A DNA stretch of 64,000 bases from Archegozetes longisetosus (Eukaryota > Arthropoda > Arachnida > Sarcoptiformes > Trhypochthoniidae), in the NCBI GenBank assembly GCA_018873245.2, contig JAEMBT020000001.1:19036220-19100219 (forward strand), read 5' to 3'. The notes below the pieces were generated by a model, which saw nothing but the letters and a program-made list of their open reading frames with translations, was not told the origin of the DNA and did no database searches. The translations under genes and the position numbers were made by a program. Shown here piece by piece: positions 42,037-54,078 of this stretch (positions are counted from its first letter, which is position 1; every line of letters starts with the position of its first letter).

Positions 42037-45000
42037 TCAAAATTGCTGGCCGTCGGATTGGCTACAGAACCACGAAAGCCAATCAATGGTATTCAACATA
42101 TCACTGTTCTCACGTTTTTCTCTGCTTTCACTGAAGTTAACAATAGATTTGAGACAGCTGGCGAATCGATTTAGAACAGAATCATTCCATTCTTCTTTCA
42201 AAGTCCAAAGCGAGTCGTTTTCAATGATTTGTGTTGTGGTAGTAAGACTTGATAGCATATTTAAGAGAAATGATTCAAATTTAGACCAACTTGTATAAGG
42301 AGATTTGCACTTATAAAGTATATATAAGTTTCGCGGACAAACAAACTTCTCAACAATTATATTGAACTCCAACCAATAATCAATAAATAATTTAATAGTA
42401 GAATCGTTCAATAATTTTGGCTGATTTGCAATCAGAGCCATCGCAAAGTCAACAACATTGATGTCAATAAACTCTAATGTCTTTTTGGGTAATGTTTTCG
42501 ATCGTCTCAAATGAGTCAACTGGTTGACTGATCTGACAATAATTGAAGAGTCATTTATTGGCTTATTTTCGTAAAGATCTGCCATCAAATCTCTAATTGC
42601 AGTGAATGTTGAACTAATATCAACCAATTTTTCCTTATCATCAACTTCTAATTGAAGTTTTTCTATGTTTGTTTGCCTTTTCTTATTCTCTGATTCTGCT
42701 TTTAAGTCATTTTCTATTAATGATGGCGTTATGTTGCTATCGATCCAATTAAAGCACTTATCTATTGTTAATTTGATTGCAATTTTGATTGAGAATTGTA
42801 TCACACTTTCTTCAATATCCTCATTCATAAGCTGTGGCAATATTGAACTTATTTGTTGCTCGCAATAATGCTTAACAAAATTTTTACATTCACTTTGAAT
42901 AGTACTTGTTATTTCAGAAATACTGTCCCTATAATTGCTGCTATCAGACTGAATATAAGGCTGTTTTAGTTTGATGAAAGTCTCAGTTTTTATTTGCTTT
43001 ATGCACTTCGAAGTGACTCGATCTGAAAGGAAGTCCACTGTTTTCTTCAATGAAGGCGAATGAGAATTGAAAAATTGCTCTTCAATTTGAAGTCTCAATA
43101 GATGTTCGCTATTATTGATATTTTTATCTTGATTCAATTGTTTGCTGTTATCAATTAAAGGCATTGTCAATGGAGTTATTTTTCTCACTTCATTCACTAT
43201 GTTCTGTTTGAAAATTTTCGTCAATTCATTATTGAAATGTGGGCAAAATTCGTCAATCAATTCATTATCGATAACACCACTAACGAAATCGATAGAATCT
43301 TTTGATGAACTAATATCTGTTATTTTGATGTCACTGTCGAAAATGATTTGATAGAAATTATTAAAATTTTTGTCGCTTAGAATTCTATTCATGTAAAACA
43401 TAATAAATAAACCATTTGTTGAATTGAATTGAATAATTATCGGTAAATAACTTTTGTAAGCAACAACTAATAAATTGTATAAACTTTTGTAGTAAACAGT
43501 TCGCGAAGATATCGGATCTATAAAACTGAGAAACTCGACAATCCACGGAATAGTGACTAAAACTTTTTGCTTATCGATAGCTTCATTCAAGCACTTTTCC
43601 AAATCAATGATAGGCTTTGTTTGACTTCTTAGACTGGTTTGACTATCAATAAATTCTTGTACATTATTTTGAGAAAGAGTTGTGTCGAACGGATAAAATG
43701 TGACATAAGCTAAAAACTTTGAAATCACTTTCAAAGTAATCAAATTATTTCTTAACCTATTTCTTAAAACTTGTATTTCACTAAAATCATTGTCAAAATC
43801 TAATAATTCATTGTTATTAAACTCTAAAAGTTTTTGACTTAATAAAAGTTTCAAATGTTCGTTAAAAGCATGTGAATCGCCATAAAATATAAAATCACGA
43901 AAAAATTGCTCGTCCTTTGAAAATAGATTGATGTCTGATAGTGTTGACGAGCTTTTGTTGAACCGCTTTTGCAACTTTTTAAGTCTTTCTCTATCAGGAA
44001 ATAAGTTGCGAACAGTTTCGTTGTCATCAGTCGTCTCTTCATTATTATCACTATAATGTGAGCACAATTGTCTGCCAACACAACTTTGTATTAGTTGTGA
44101 AACAAACAATCGCGAAAGATGTGGCATATTCCCCGAATCACGAGAAAAAGACAACAAGTGTTTAATACTATTCACGAACTTTAAATGTGAATCCTTAGTA
44201 TCATTAATGCTATTATTTTTTTGCCGCAAACTATTGTAAATCTGATAGAATTCGTCGCGTTGTTTACGAAATGCATGAAACGACTGATCGTTTGGAAAAT
44301 TGCATTTGTTGTCAGTTTCTGATTGAAAGAAAACTGATTCCAATGTTGTCCTGAAACTATCTGCATTGTTTGAAGGTTTACGTGATTCCAAAACTGACAA
44401 TAGCTTTTCCCTAAGTGTTGATGAAAAGTTTGTTATATTCGAACATTCAGCCAATAATTTCAAAGTTGTTCTATTCAAACACTCAATCAATCCGTGGTCT
44501 AATAGTAATTCTTCTAAAACACTGACCGAAAAATAAATGCAATTATGAATTGAAGATAAAATTGAGTCCAATTTATGACTGATTTCTTCGTTGTATTCTT
44601 TAGTGACGCGTTTCGTCGATAATTCACAAATAAATTTGAGTTCATCGAAAAAATTAGGCACAAAATTAGATTTTAAAATGATCGCATAAATACTGGAAAT
44701 AACTTTTAATTCATTACTATATGTTATCAAATCAGGATTTGCTTCAATTGTTACCAATTTATTAATTGAATCAGTTTTTTGCACCTTTATGTCGATTTCA
44801 GTTTTATTAAAAGTTTTGTCGTTTGCTTTCGCTCTCTTAAGCCATTCTCGTTCGGCTTTAAGGGAATCATTACTTTCACTATTAATGCTGTTATTATCAC
44901 TCTTTGATTCAAATATATTTAAATTATTGCTGTTTTTGATAAATTCTTTACGAATCGGTTTTCCTTTTGAATCACGACTATTGGTGAAAAATCCTAAAGA

Positions 45001-45641
45001 AATTTGTTCATCGCCTGAAACAGATTAAAATAAATTGTAATTGAAAATTAATTAAAAAGACTTCAATATCAGTTCCAAAATATCATAAAAACTATCAAAC
45101 CTTTAATAGCTGTCGGTTTTATTCTCCTCTTTCTTCGACACAATATAGAAGTATTGACCGAATCTGAGGTTTCACTGATTGTCTTTGTATTGTTTGCCAC
45201 ACCTTTCGGAACAATGGCTTCTGAACCAAGTGTTGGAAACAGATTTTCATCACTTAAGTCAATATTTTCCACTTTTTTAGTTAAGTCTATAGTTGTAATT
45301 AATTTTCTATTTCTAGTTTTAAGTTTTCGCTCGATCAAATCAGGATTGATTTTATTATCATTTCCATTATTAACTGATTTACCACTTGATCCATTTGAAA
45401 ATGACTTAACCGGAGAGCTATTTAATGAATTACTCCGCGAATTAATTTGATTACAATTTAGTGCCAAAACTGTTGTCAACCAATGAGTCGATAAATGAAT
45501 ATTTGACACAAAATGAGTGATGAATTCATATTTTGTTGTTTCCAATAGTTTATCTTCATTTGAAGACAAGTTAATCCAATGTTTGAATTGATTTAATAAT
45601 ATTTTATCACTAATTAAAGCTTCAATTAGTTGTTGACTCAT
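42037..45641 (-). CDS. CDAN1: codanin-1, ASF1-binding regulator, two exons
   Basis: Codanin-1 (mutated in congenital dyserythropoietic anaemia type I; discs lost in Drosophila) sequesters the H3-H4 chaperone ASF1 and limits histone import. Exons 45641-45101 and 45014-42037 join in phase to 1172 residues, near the usual about 1230. Family blocks visible are LFPTLGSEA, then the basic RRKRRIKPTAI, which resembles the HIRA-type B-domain used to bind ASF1. These are followed by ETDNKCNFPNDQSFHAFRKQ, LVTIPWIVEFLSFIDPIS, VRKITPLTMPLI and FFNSHSPSLKKTVDFLSDRV, with FVCPRNLYIL near the C-terminus. The intron is 86 nt with donor GTTTGA and acceptor TTTCAG. Ser/Asn-rich low-complexity sequence fills the N-terminal region. 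It is transcribed away from DAXX. Confidence 0.9.
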
Positions 45642-46248
45642 TTGTTGTTATTGTTTTGCTTCGCTTACATGTTTTTATTTACCACCAAAACGTGTTTTGA
45701 TAACTACTCCTTGAGAGTTATCTCACAATAATAACGTTTATGTAAGTTAAGTTCTGGTTCATAAGAGTCAAATTTTGTTTTCCATTATTCTTATATTTAA
45801 AAATGTTCGTTTATTGAAAAACTTTTTTAACTCAAGTGTCAATTTAGTTGACTTGTATTGTGAATTTTTAAATTATTCTAGTGGGACAGACTTTGTAGCC
45901 TTTTTGAAGATGTCTCGGCTCATTTATAGCTCGTGATCAACTTTTGGTTCTAGAAAATTCACTGAAAGTGAAAATGTTTTTAGCGCTCTAAATTCCTTTG
46001 ACCTCAATTTATATGTAGTAGTAAATAACGTACCGAAAAATTGCATAGATTTATAGTATATAAAAACGACATAATATATGGCTAAAAATACACTAAACTT
46101 TGTGTACAGTTAAAAGTAATGCAAACTTCGAATAAAAAACTAAACATTTTGAATGTTTTGTCAACTGCATTAACTTTTATGTAATGTTAATATTTTCAGT
46201 AATATTTTGAATGATATTTCAATTGAAAAACTGTTATCTTTCTTAATA
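45642..46248. promoter_or_regulatory. divergent promoter region between codanin-1 and DAXX
   Basis: About 607 bp separate the two start codons and must carry both core promoters or 5' UTRs. No clear TATA box is seen on the codanin side. A TTTTCAG at about 46195-46201 could end an intron in the DAXX leader. The close head-to-head layout suggests shared control; this is inference from position only. Confidence 0.45.
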
Positions 46249-47969
46249 ATGAGTGAGGACAATGTGACAAATTTGAGTCAAAACAAAAACTTGAACCACA
46301 TCGATATTATTACTATTGATGATGAAGACGATGTCTTAGATGTAAATGTTTTTATTGATTACAATAGTAAATCAATATTTTATAATCTTTATAATTGTTA
46401 TATTTAAAGAACGATGAAATCCAAATAATTGAAGTCAAATGTACGAACTCTTCAGTCGATTGTCCATCAATTGATAAGAAGCCGAAGATTGCTCCAGAGA
46501 GTCCAAAACCTGAGACACTTGCAGACAATTGTTCAACTTATTCATCAGTTAATAACTTGAGCGATAAGATACGTAAAAGCCCTAAACGAATAATTCCTGT
46601 AAAAGTGGAATCGATTCCATCAACTTCTCAGTCAAACAATTCAGAAAGAAATGATTTAATAAACGGTTCAATAGCCGATCAAATAAAATATAATGGAAGT
46701 GAGACAAATGGCGCTACGCCTAATAAAGTTCAAAGAACTATCAGTCCAAAAACTAAGGAATCAAATGATGCAACAGAAGTTGACATCAATCAGCTCTACG
46801 AAAATGTTAGTATTATTTAATTCTATTGATTTTATGTAAATTCTTCGTCTCATATTGATTTAAACTTTTTATTGAATTTCTCCTAGTATTTAAAGGTATG
46901 TCGCGATCGTATGAATGCTGTGAAGAGTAGTGAACACAACGAAACTAAAACTGATGAATTGATTAATCGGTTGAACGAAATTGTTATGCAATTAAAGAGC
47001 GAAAGCTCAGTATATGTGACTTCGAAAAAACAGTTCAAAAAACTATTGAAAGTATTTGCCAAAGAAATCGCAGATGAAAAAGACGATAATCGAGTCTTTA
47101 CGCGTCACAACGACTTAATGATTGAACTGAAACGTTTAGCTAAAAAGCCCAAAACTAATGCAAACAGAACTAAAATGTCTAAAGAGACTAAACAAAAAAG
47201 AATTGATAAGTTGACAGCTATTATGAAAGAAATACAGCAACAAATTTTTAAAGCTGAAAACGAAGTTCTTGATTATAAAGCCATGGAAAACGAGACTTCT
47301 TTTACTGATTTACCCAAACTGTACAAAAAACTGAATCAAGTTTGGACTAAACGTGAAGAACTTCTCAAGCGATCTGTAAATACCGGTCGTATTGTGTATA
47401 AGAAATTTGAATATAATTCGACTCCTTATTCAGAAATAAATACTTCTGTTGAGAATATGTTTAATAATTTCATTAAGAAATTGAAGAATTGGAATAACAG
47501 GGGTTTTAGGGACGAAACTTTCACTTTTATTGACGTTCATAAAACAATTACTGAAGTCATCAAAGATAAAAAACTTGAAGTTAGAAATCCTAATCAATTG
47601 ATTGAAGAAATCTATAGGGATTTGTCAACAGAAATGAGAAAAAGAAGGATTTTAGACACTGAAGACGTTTTCGAAACATTGGAAACTTTAGAAGATTTAA
47701 GGCCAGAAACATTTGTCGACAACGATCCTGCCATTGATATTGAGATCAGTAAAAATAAGTCTTTCTATGAAAGAAAACTACAGGAATTGCTTCAAACATA
47801 TACGAATAGAGATAAAGAAAAGAATGGCGAAACACTTATTGATGAAGGAGTCAATGAATGGGATCAAACACTTGAAGATAATGAAGAATTTGAGTCGATC
47901 GATGTTAAAGATGGAGATCTTGATAATGAAGAAGACAGCGATGATGAGGAAATTAATGATGTGACATAA
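46249..47969 (+). CDS. DAXX: DAXX-like histone H3.3-H4 chaperone, three exons
   Basis: DAXX deposits H3.3-H4 with ATRX and acts as a SUMO-reading corepressor in the nucleus. Exons 46249-46341, 46410-46805 and 46887-47969, all phase 0, give 523 residues. An N-terminal SUMO-interacting motif IDIITIDDEDD parallels the SIM at the start of vertebrate DAXX, and IQIIEV follows as a second hydrophobic patch. The helical-bundle start LYENYLKVCRDRM spans the exon 2/3 junction. The histone-binding domain contains FKAENEVLDYKAMENETSFT, LYKKLNQVWTKREELL, GRIVYKKFEYNSTPYSEINT and a helical ENMFNNFIKKLKNW region, ending in an acidic tail (EEDSDDEEIND). It is shorter than human DAXX (740), mainly in the disordered C-terminus. 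The start is the ATG at 46249; an earlier in-frame TTG is disregarded. Confidence 0.88.
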
Positions 47970-48445
47970 TCGAATGGACAGAAATTCAGTTCTGTAAATA
48001 ATGTTCTCACAACTTGACCAATACTGGATAAGTTGAAAAATGGGATTCACTTTCTATTAATATTTTTTGTAAATTAAATTCTATGAGTTATTGTATACTA
48101 TTGTTAATCCATTTGATAACAAACTGCTATATTATTAGTTATTTTATATGGATTTAACCAAATTAATTCTTGATAAGTATTTTTTTGTCTTCGAAAATTA
48201 ACAACTGATTAGCCTATTCTGTTAATTGCAATTTAAAAATTTAAATCATTTTAAATTAAGTATTAATGCAAAATCTGTTTAAGATGTGATTAATTCCTAG
48301 AAATGAGTTGAATTTTAATTTATTAAATCATTCATAACATTTTTAGAAATAGTTAATTTTATTTGTTATTAGGTTCTCACTGTACATTTTTAGAGCAAAC
48401 CAATAGAAAGTTACATAAATACTAAGCATAGCGCGTCATTGCTTC

Positions 48446-48695
48446 CAAAACACTATTTCCAGCAGCTTTACTCCAACAACTTTTATATCTTCAAATAATC
48501 TTAAAATTAAGGTAATTTATAATTTATATTTTAAAAATCACTCAATTCTTCAGAATTCAGCACAATCCTGTAGAATCAAGTAAATTTTTTTCTAATATAG
48601 ATTACCTTAATTTTGAGATTGAAACAATTTTAAGACTATTTGAAAGTTTTATTGAAGATTTTAGGAGTAAAGTTGTTGAGAATAATGTTTTGGAA
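48446..48695. repeat. imperfect inverted repeat downstream of DAXX
   Basis: CCAAAACACTATTTCCAGCA..CTTTACTCC (about 48446-48520) pairs with the inverse of 48600-48695, which ends ..GGAGTAAAGTTGTTG..GTTTTGG. TCTTAAAATTAAGG-like pieces lie in both arms. The rest of 47970-49690 is AT-rich with no recognised gene. Confidence 0.5.
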
Positions 48696-49696
48696 ATAAA
48701 TACATGAAACCATACTAAGTTTCACTACTATTTACTTTAAGTTTTTTTTATCAATATGTGATCTTATTCACTGTAAACTAGAATTTTATGTTATTCTATA
48801 GCAATTTACTAACAAGTAGAAAACTTTTCAGGGACTCAATAAACTGTTTACTTAAAGTAAAAGTTTGACTTAAAAGTTTTAAGCAATTTTCAAAGCATTA
48901 ATTAGTTATGTGAAGCACAAGAAATATTACTTTAAACTATTTCAGACAAAAATCAAATGATTATAAGAGTATTTAATAAGTTATGCACCTAATATTCTGA
49001 ATAAAGAGCTTTAACTCCTTAAGTAGTCCAAAACTTATTTCTGGAAAATGTTTGTTAGAAGTCCAAAAATCTTATTTAAATTTTTGGAGTGTTTGGTCAT
49101 TTCATTGGGATTCTTGATTCTGAATGATATCTAATTTTGTGGTTATTTCCTTTGTGAAGTTAAATCAATGCGATACATCCAATGAAATATTGAATCAGTG
49201 ATAAATAATATACGAAGCAGCCATTAACTCAATTTATTAAATTTGAAATATTAAGAACTAATTGAAAAACTCATACCTATTGTTGTGTTTAAGTCATTTA
49301 TCAGTTTCGAAATAATGATTAAAATAATAATTGTATTGTCCATAAGTGAGTGTTAAGCGAGAAGTTTCTCAAACTTTTATCGTATTACCTCTAGCCTTGA
49401 CTTCGAATTGAATTAATTTATCATATAATTTATCAATTTTAGTATTAGAATCAGGCTCTGTCCTAAAGAGTGTCCGATAATTGCTTTGGTTCTGACATTA
49501 CTTTTCTATTTATAATTAATGAGAATCTAATTGAAAAATAATTAAGTTTCATCTTATGATTTTAATAGAAAAAAATTTGCTCAAATGTTATGAATAAACT
49601 AATTAATCTGATAAGATGGTTAAGAAATACAATACTTATTATAGTTTGATAATTAAAAAGTAAAGGTAGAGATATTTCTCAAATTAAACCAAGTAC

Positions 49697-49704
49697 TATA
49701 TAAG
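49697..49704 (+). promoter_or_regulatory. TATA box of the secreted-protein gene
   Basis: CTATATAAGG lies about 55 nt upstream of the ATG at 49757, a good match and position for a TATA element. Confidence 0.6.
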
Positions 49705-49756
49705 GAGATGGATTCAAATTCTAGAAATTACTTCATATCTTGCTAACTATGAAATA

Positions 49757-50565
49757 ATGGAAAACTTGACCATCAAAATTTATTTGTTTATATTGATTTC
49801 GTCAATTTTAAGCTTGAATCACAGTTTACCACTGGAATCGAAAGCTGATCCTCAGCTCGCGCCTAAAGATGTTAATTCAGATGCAGTTCAAACTACTATC
49901 AAAACTGTGGTAACTGAGACCCAACGCATAACTACTACACCACAACCGACTGACGAACAACAAAGATTTGTGAGACATCAAAATACAGATAATAGTGAAG
50001 ATGGAGTCAATAGTCTTCAATCAGAAACTGTTGAAAAATCTGATGATAGAGAGACGGTTAAAGAGCCAGAAGCTTCAGATCAGAAAATACATGAAATCAA
50101 AGTAGCAGTTATTGAACAAAAATTATCAACTGATCAAGGTGAAACTTCAAGTGATAGCAGCCAAACTCCTATAACTTTGGACAACATGGACAAAGGTTCG
50201 TCTACTACTTCCAGGTAATAATTGAGTCATTTTAAAATTCTTAGCTGGCAACCATTTTTCTTTCAGTACTCATTAAAGGCCTAAAAGTAGACTGAATTGA
50301 CTTTAGTTTGATTTGCATTAATAGATAATATCCATAAAAGAACTATTTATCAATTAATAATTTTCGTTTCACTAGAGATAACTTGAAAAGCGAATCATCT
50401 CTTGTGAGAAAACTTATTGATTACTTAAAGACAAAATTAACGGAAATATTTCTCTATTTAATAAGTTTGGTGAGTGATGCAGCAAACGAGGGGAACAATT
50501 CAAAATCTGATTATACTACTACTACTACAACCTCTCCTATAACTTTTGCGACAACAAAAGTTTAA
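49757..50565 (+). CDS. small secreted Thr/Ser-rich protein, function unknown, two exons
   Basis: Not recognised as a known family. Exons 49757-50214 and 50376-50565 join in frame (AG|A) to 215 residues. A signal peptide is clear: the hydrophobic IYLFILISSILSL, then a likely cleavage after HS. The mature chain is acidic and polar with Thr/Ser/Gln-rich stretches (TTIKTVVTETQRITTTPQPT), suggesting disorder and O-glycosylation. There are no cysteines in the mature part. A late amphipathic segment LVRKLIDYLKTKLTEIFLYL in exon 2 may form a helix, followed by a TTTTTT tail. The TATA box and good splice sites support a real gene. Secreted mucin-like, cuticular or salivary roles are all possible. Confidence 0.75.
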
Positions 50566-51648
50566 TACATTTTATCTTGAGAATAATGAGTCTGTTATTG
50601 ACTCAACTTGTTACTTGACTAATGGTTCACGATCAAGTCGTAACAATAATCCAATTTTTTGATTTAAAATTATATAATCAACTTTCAATTAAAGAGCGTT
50701 GCATAAAAATCCATTTTTAAGAAAGTAAATAACCTTTTACTTCGAAAATCCATTCCTACAAAATATTCTTACTTTAAAAGTATTAAGTAATTAATAATAA
50801 AGCTTTAAATCCAATAATCAATGTGTCATCAATGAGCTTCCATGAAAAGTTTAATTAGATGCGGTATGCCTTCAAAACAAGAGTTCAACTTTACGGCGCT
50901 TAAACTATCCTAGACTCTCAATTAGTTGCCTCTAAAGAGATAATCAATGAGGATCTATTATCTACACTTTGTCCTACATTTTCAATAATACGCAAGTTGG
51001 GAGAAGCCAGTGGCCAATGCTAAAATTAAAATAGAGACCGCTTGCAAGCTGTCTTTCTGGTGGAATTTTTTTCTTTTGCTAATTTGACAAACAGTGGATT
51101 GTGGTATATTGGTTCCGTTTGCAACGTTTTTTCTGTCGGTTATACCTCAATCATATAAAATATAAAATTTGGTGTGGCTCCACTATGAAATTGCAATAAG
51201 AAACTTGCGCCAGATTAATTGATAAAACTTTGTTTATATTTCTTACGATAGCGATAATTAGTACGCATTCAGAGTTTTATATCGATATATCATTTATAAT
51301 TATACATGAAAAATAATGTTTTAACTAATTAAAAAGATTATTATGTGAATAATGGATTTAAAAGCGATGTTCTGTATTTTTTGAGTTATATAATTGGTTG
51401 TACAACTTTTCGGGCTATTTGTGGTTATAAATAAATTAATAGTAATTGAGTTACGCGTTCTTCCAATATTTCAGAGTAATCAATCAATCTTTAGATCAGG
51501 TTCTTATTAAAACGTGGAAAGAGCTGTTTCCTGAGGGAAACCGATTGTTTCAATTTCCTTTCAAACTCCACAATACTGTTGTCGACTAAAACATTATAAA
51601 TATTTACTAAACTATTTACGGGTATTTAATAGTATATCTTAATTAAAA
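50566..51648. other. intergenic, nothing recognised
   Basis: AT-rich sequence. A GC-richer patch at 50870-51130 has no convincing frame. ACATTATAAATATT about 55 nt before the Rab start at 51649 may serve as a core promoter. Confidence 0.4.
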
Positions 51649-52363
51649 ATGCAACAACCAAATCATGATAAAAAAGTAGTTTTGAGTAAAGATTTTAGAT
51701 TTAAGTTAGTTCTTGTCGGCTGTTTTGGTGTCGGCAAAACAAGTCTAATGTTACAACATTTTGAGCGATATTTCACTGAAGACCCTAAAACAACAGTTGG
51801 AGTAGACTTCAGACAAAGAAAATTTCATTTGAGCAACCATTCAATCATATTAGAAGTTTGGGACACAGCAGGAGAAGAAAAATATGCGAATATTGTTCAG
51901 GTTTATTACAGGTGAGTGCCTATTGGCTAGAAATCTATATAAAAATCGATACTGAAATTTAGTTGAAGAAGTAATTGTTTTATAAAGAGGTGCTCACGCA
52001 GTGGTCGCTGTTTATGATATTACTAAAAGAGCTACTTTCACCAGAGCTATCAAATACATCGAAGAAATAACAAGTCAAGCAATGCCTCCATTTGTTGTAG
52101 GACTTGTCGGAAACAAAGCAGATTTGAGGGATGATAGACAAGTTCAATATGAGGAAGCTTTAATGCATGCCAATAACTATAATTTAATTTTTATGGAGAC
52201 TTCTGCTAAAACCCCCACAAATGTCGACCAACTGTTTGAAGTGATATCTGAAAGGCTAATTCAAGAAGCTGTTAAGCGTAAAGTTGAATTAGAAAAGAAA
52301 AAATATTTGAAATTGTCTGCAACTCAATCGAAAAAAAATCAAAACAAATGCTGTTCAACTTAA
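51649..52363 (+). CDS. divergent Rab5-like small GTPase, two exons
   Basis: A vesicle-traffic GTPase of 212 residues; exons 51649-51911 and 51988-52363, donor GTGAGT. The P-loop is GCFGVGKT (24-31), switch I TTVGVDF (48-54), G3 WDTAGEEKY (71-79), then YYRGAHA across the junction, GNKADL (129-134) and FMETSAKT (156-163). The C-terminal KCCST supplies a double cysteine for geranylgeranylation. FMETSAKT, the GNKADL context and the CCxx tail are most Rab5/21/22-like. Two oddities are visible: the switch II catalytic glutamine (DTAGQE in Rabs) is Glu76, and the Ras-Gly12 position is Phe26. Both suggest slow or no intrinsic GTP hydrolysis, as in atypical Rabs such as Rab24. A long charged linker (VKRKVELEKKKYLK) precedes the tail. 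Confidence 0.88.
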
Positions 52364-53006
52364 CTAAGTTTCTCATTTCTCTCAAACAATCAGTGATTAA
52401 ACTTATTACTGTATATACGTTTAGGTTGAGCTTTCAAGTATGATATTGTAATTAAGTCAGATTTGATTCAATAAAAGTCATTTTTTACCCAATGAGAAAA
52501 ATTTTTCTAAGAAAAGTAGACATACAAAGAGGATGGCAGTTAACTCAATTCGTGATCAAGTTGAAACAATTACAACTTTTTGTACAATAAACACACGCAA
52601 ACTCTGGTTATAAACTACTATTGAATACCATATTTATATACAAATATTTAATATGAATTTATTAGTGAAGAACAAAACTAGAGATCAAACTGAAGGACAG
52701 TTTTCAAATTTTGAAAATTATTGATTTTCACAGTATTTCGCCTTATTGCGGTCTATAAATTATTGCACTTAAAATGAGCTTGGGAGACAGAATGATAAGA
52801 CCTTAGCAAACAATTTCAACAGTGATTAATTTGATATTCTTGATAATAATATTTAAAAAATTATTTGTTTATTCATAAAGTGAGAATAGGAAACACAATG
52901 CTTTTCAATGGATGTCCATTGGCGTTTTGAGCCAAAACGTATATTTTCATCTATATATTATTTGGGTTTAGTTAGTTTATAATTTGATTGAGATAATTCA
53001 ATTTTA

Positions 53007-53034
<28 letters not shown>
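53007..53034. repeat. (AC)14 microsatellite
   Basis: An uninterrupted dinucleotide run in the loop of the long inverted repeat. Confidence 0.95.
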
Positions 53035-53039
<5 letters not shown>

Positions 53040-53244
53040 AAAGCATTTTTCATAACTTTAACCATTTTATTAAATCCGTAAATAAACAAAAAAAGTTTAT
53101 AAAATGAAACTGTCCTTCAGTTTGATTGGCAGTTTTGACTTTTACTAATAAATGCATATTAAAATATTTATACATAAATATGTTACTCAATGGTATAATT
53201 AAAATTTGTGTTTATTGTGTGAAAAGTTATAACTCTTTCAATTT

Positions 53245-53980
53245 GAAGGCTTTAGTCGAAGAGTAGCCTCTGCTCCTTTATAAAGGTCGCTAAATTGCTT
53301 AACTAATTTGTAATTTCCCTTCCGTTAAATAACGAAATCATTAGTAATATGTCCTTCAATTCAATATTAAAACTTATTGGAAAATATTTATTTAAACCAG
53401 TGAATCATTGATAAAATCCTGTTTCAAAAATTGACTTAATTCACTTGTTTTAAGTTAAATCAAAACATTTCACATTTAACATAAGTTTTATTCTTAGAAC
53501 AAAAGATGAAAAGTTTTTATCTATACAAATCTCTGCAATTCATTTTCTTCAATATTTGCGTACAATCAAAGATTATAAATCTGATGACTTATTTAAATAT
53601 TTTTTATTTGATTTTCTTTTTTGACAGGTTTTGCTGTCTTTTTGCTAGATTTTTCAAAATATCATGAAAAATTCTTGTGTTTTAGAAATAGGCGCTGTTT
53701 CTATTAAGAATATAAAGTTTCGTAAAATTTAGAATCGGATTTAGGTATGTTTATCATAAGCTTTTGAATATCTAAAAGTTTGTTACGTGAAATCAGTAAA
53801 ACTTTCTCATAAGCTAAACGTATTATTATAATAGAGAGTTCAGAGATAAGCATCTTAAACAAATTTGATTAATAATGATTCAATTTCTGACCTAAAAACT
53901 TAAATTCTTTCTTAGACTTTTCTTAAGTCCTTTTAATTTCCTAAGCGTTAGAGAGAGGCTACTCTTCGACTAACGCCTTC
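53245..53980. mobile_element. MITE copy 3 of the GAAGGC family
   Basis: It is 736 bp, in reverse orientation relative to copy 1, and begins GAAGGCTTTAGTCGAAGAGT with GAAGGCGTTAGTCGAAGAGT inverted at the end. The flanks are a perfect 4-bp ATTT duplication (53241-53244, 53981-53984). The other arm of the surrounding inverted repeat shows the empty site with a single copy, so the duplication size is directly supported. Confidence 0.85.
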
Positions 53981-54078
53981 ATTTGTTCACGAATTAAGTT
54001 GCCATCCTTTGTATAAATAAGAAGTACATTATAATAGCTTATAACTGAGTATATTTCAAGTGAAATTGACTATTAATA

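Larger units (their letters stand above)
52522..54014. repeat. long inverted-repeat element, right arm split by a MITE
   Basis: The left arm (52522-52712) pairs with 53100-53244 plus 53981-54014 read inverted. Shared blocks are ATCAAACTGAAGGACAGTTT (exact), an AATATGNATTTATTAGT block, GTACAATAAACACA/CACACAATAAACACA and ACAAAG..GGATGGCA..TTAA.. TTCGTG. Removing the MITE at 53245-53980 restores the pairing. The middle holds an (AC)14 run. It is about 760 bp without the insert. The transposon family is not recognised. Confidence 0.7.

Noticed and set aside
47778-48050. Antisense 90-residue hydrophobic frame at the DAXX 3' end
   Set aside because: It is a complement of the acidic, Asp/Glu-rich DAXX tail, which reads as hydrophobic residues on the other strand.
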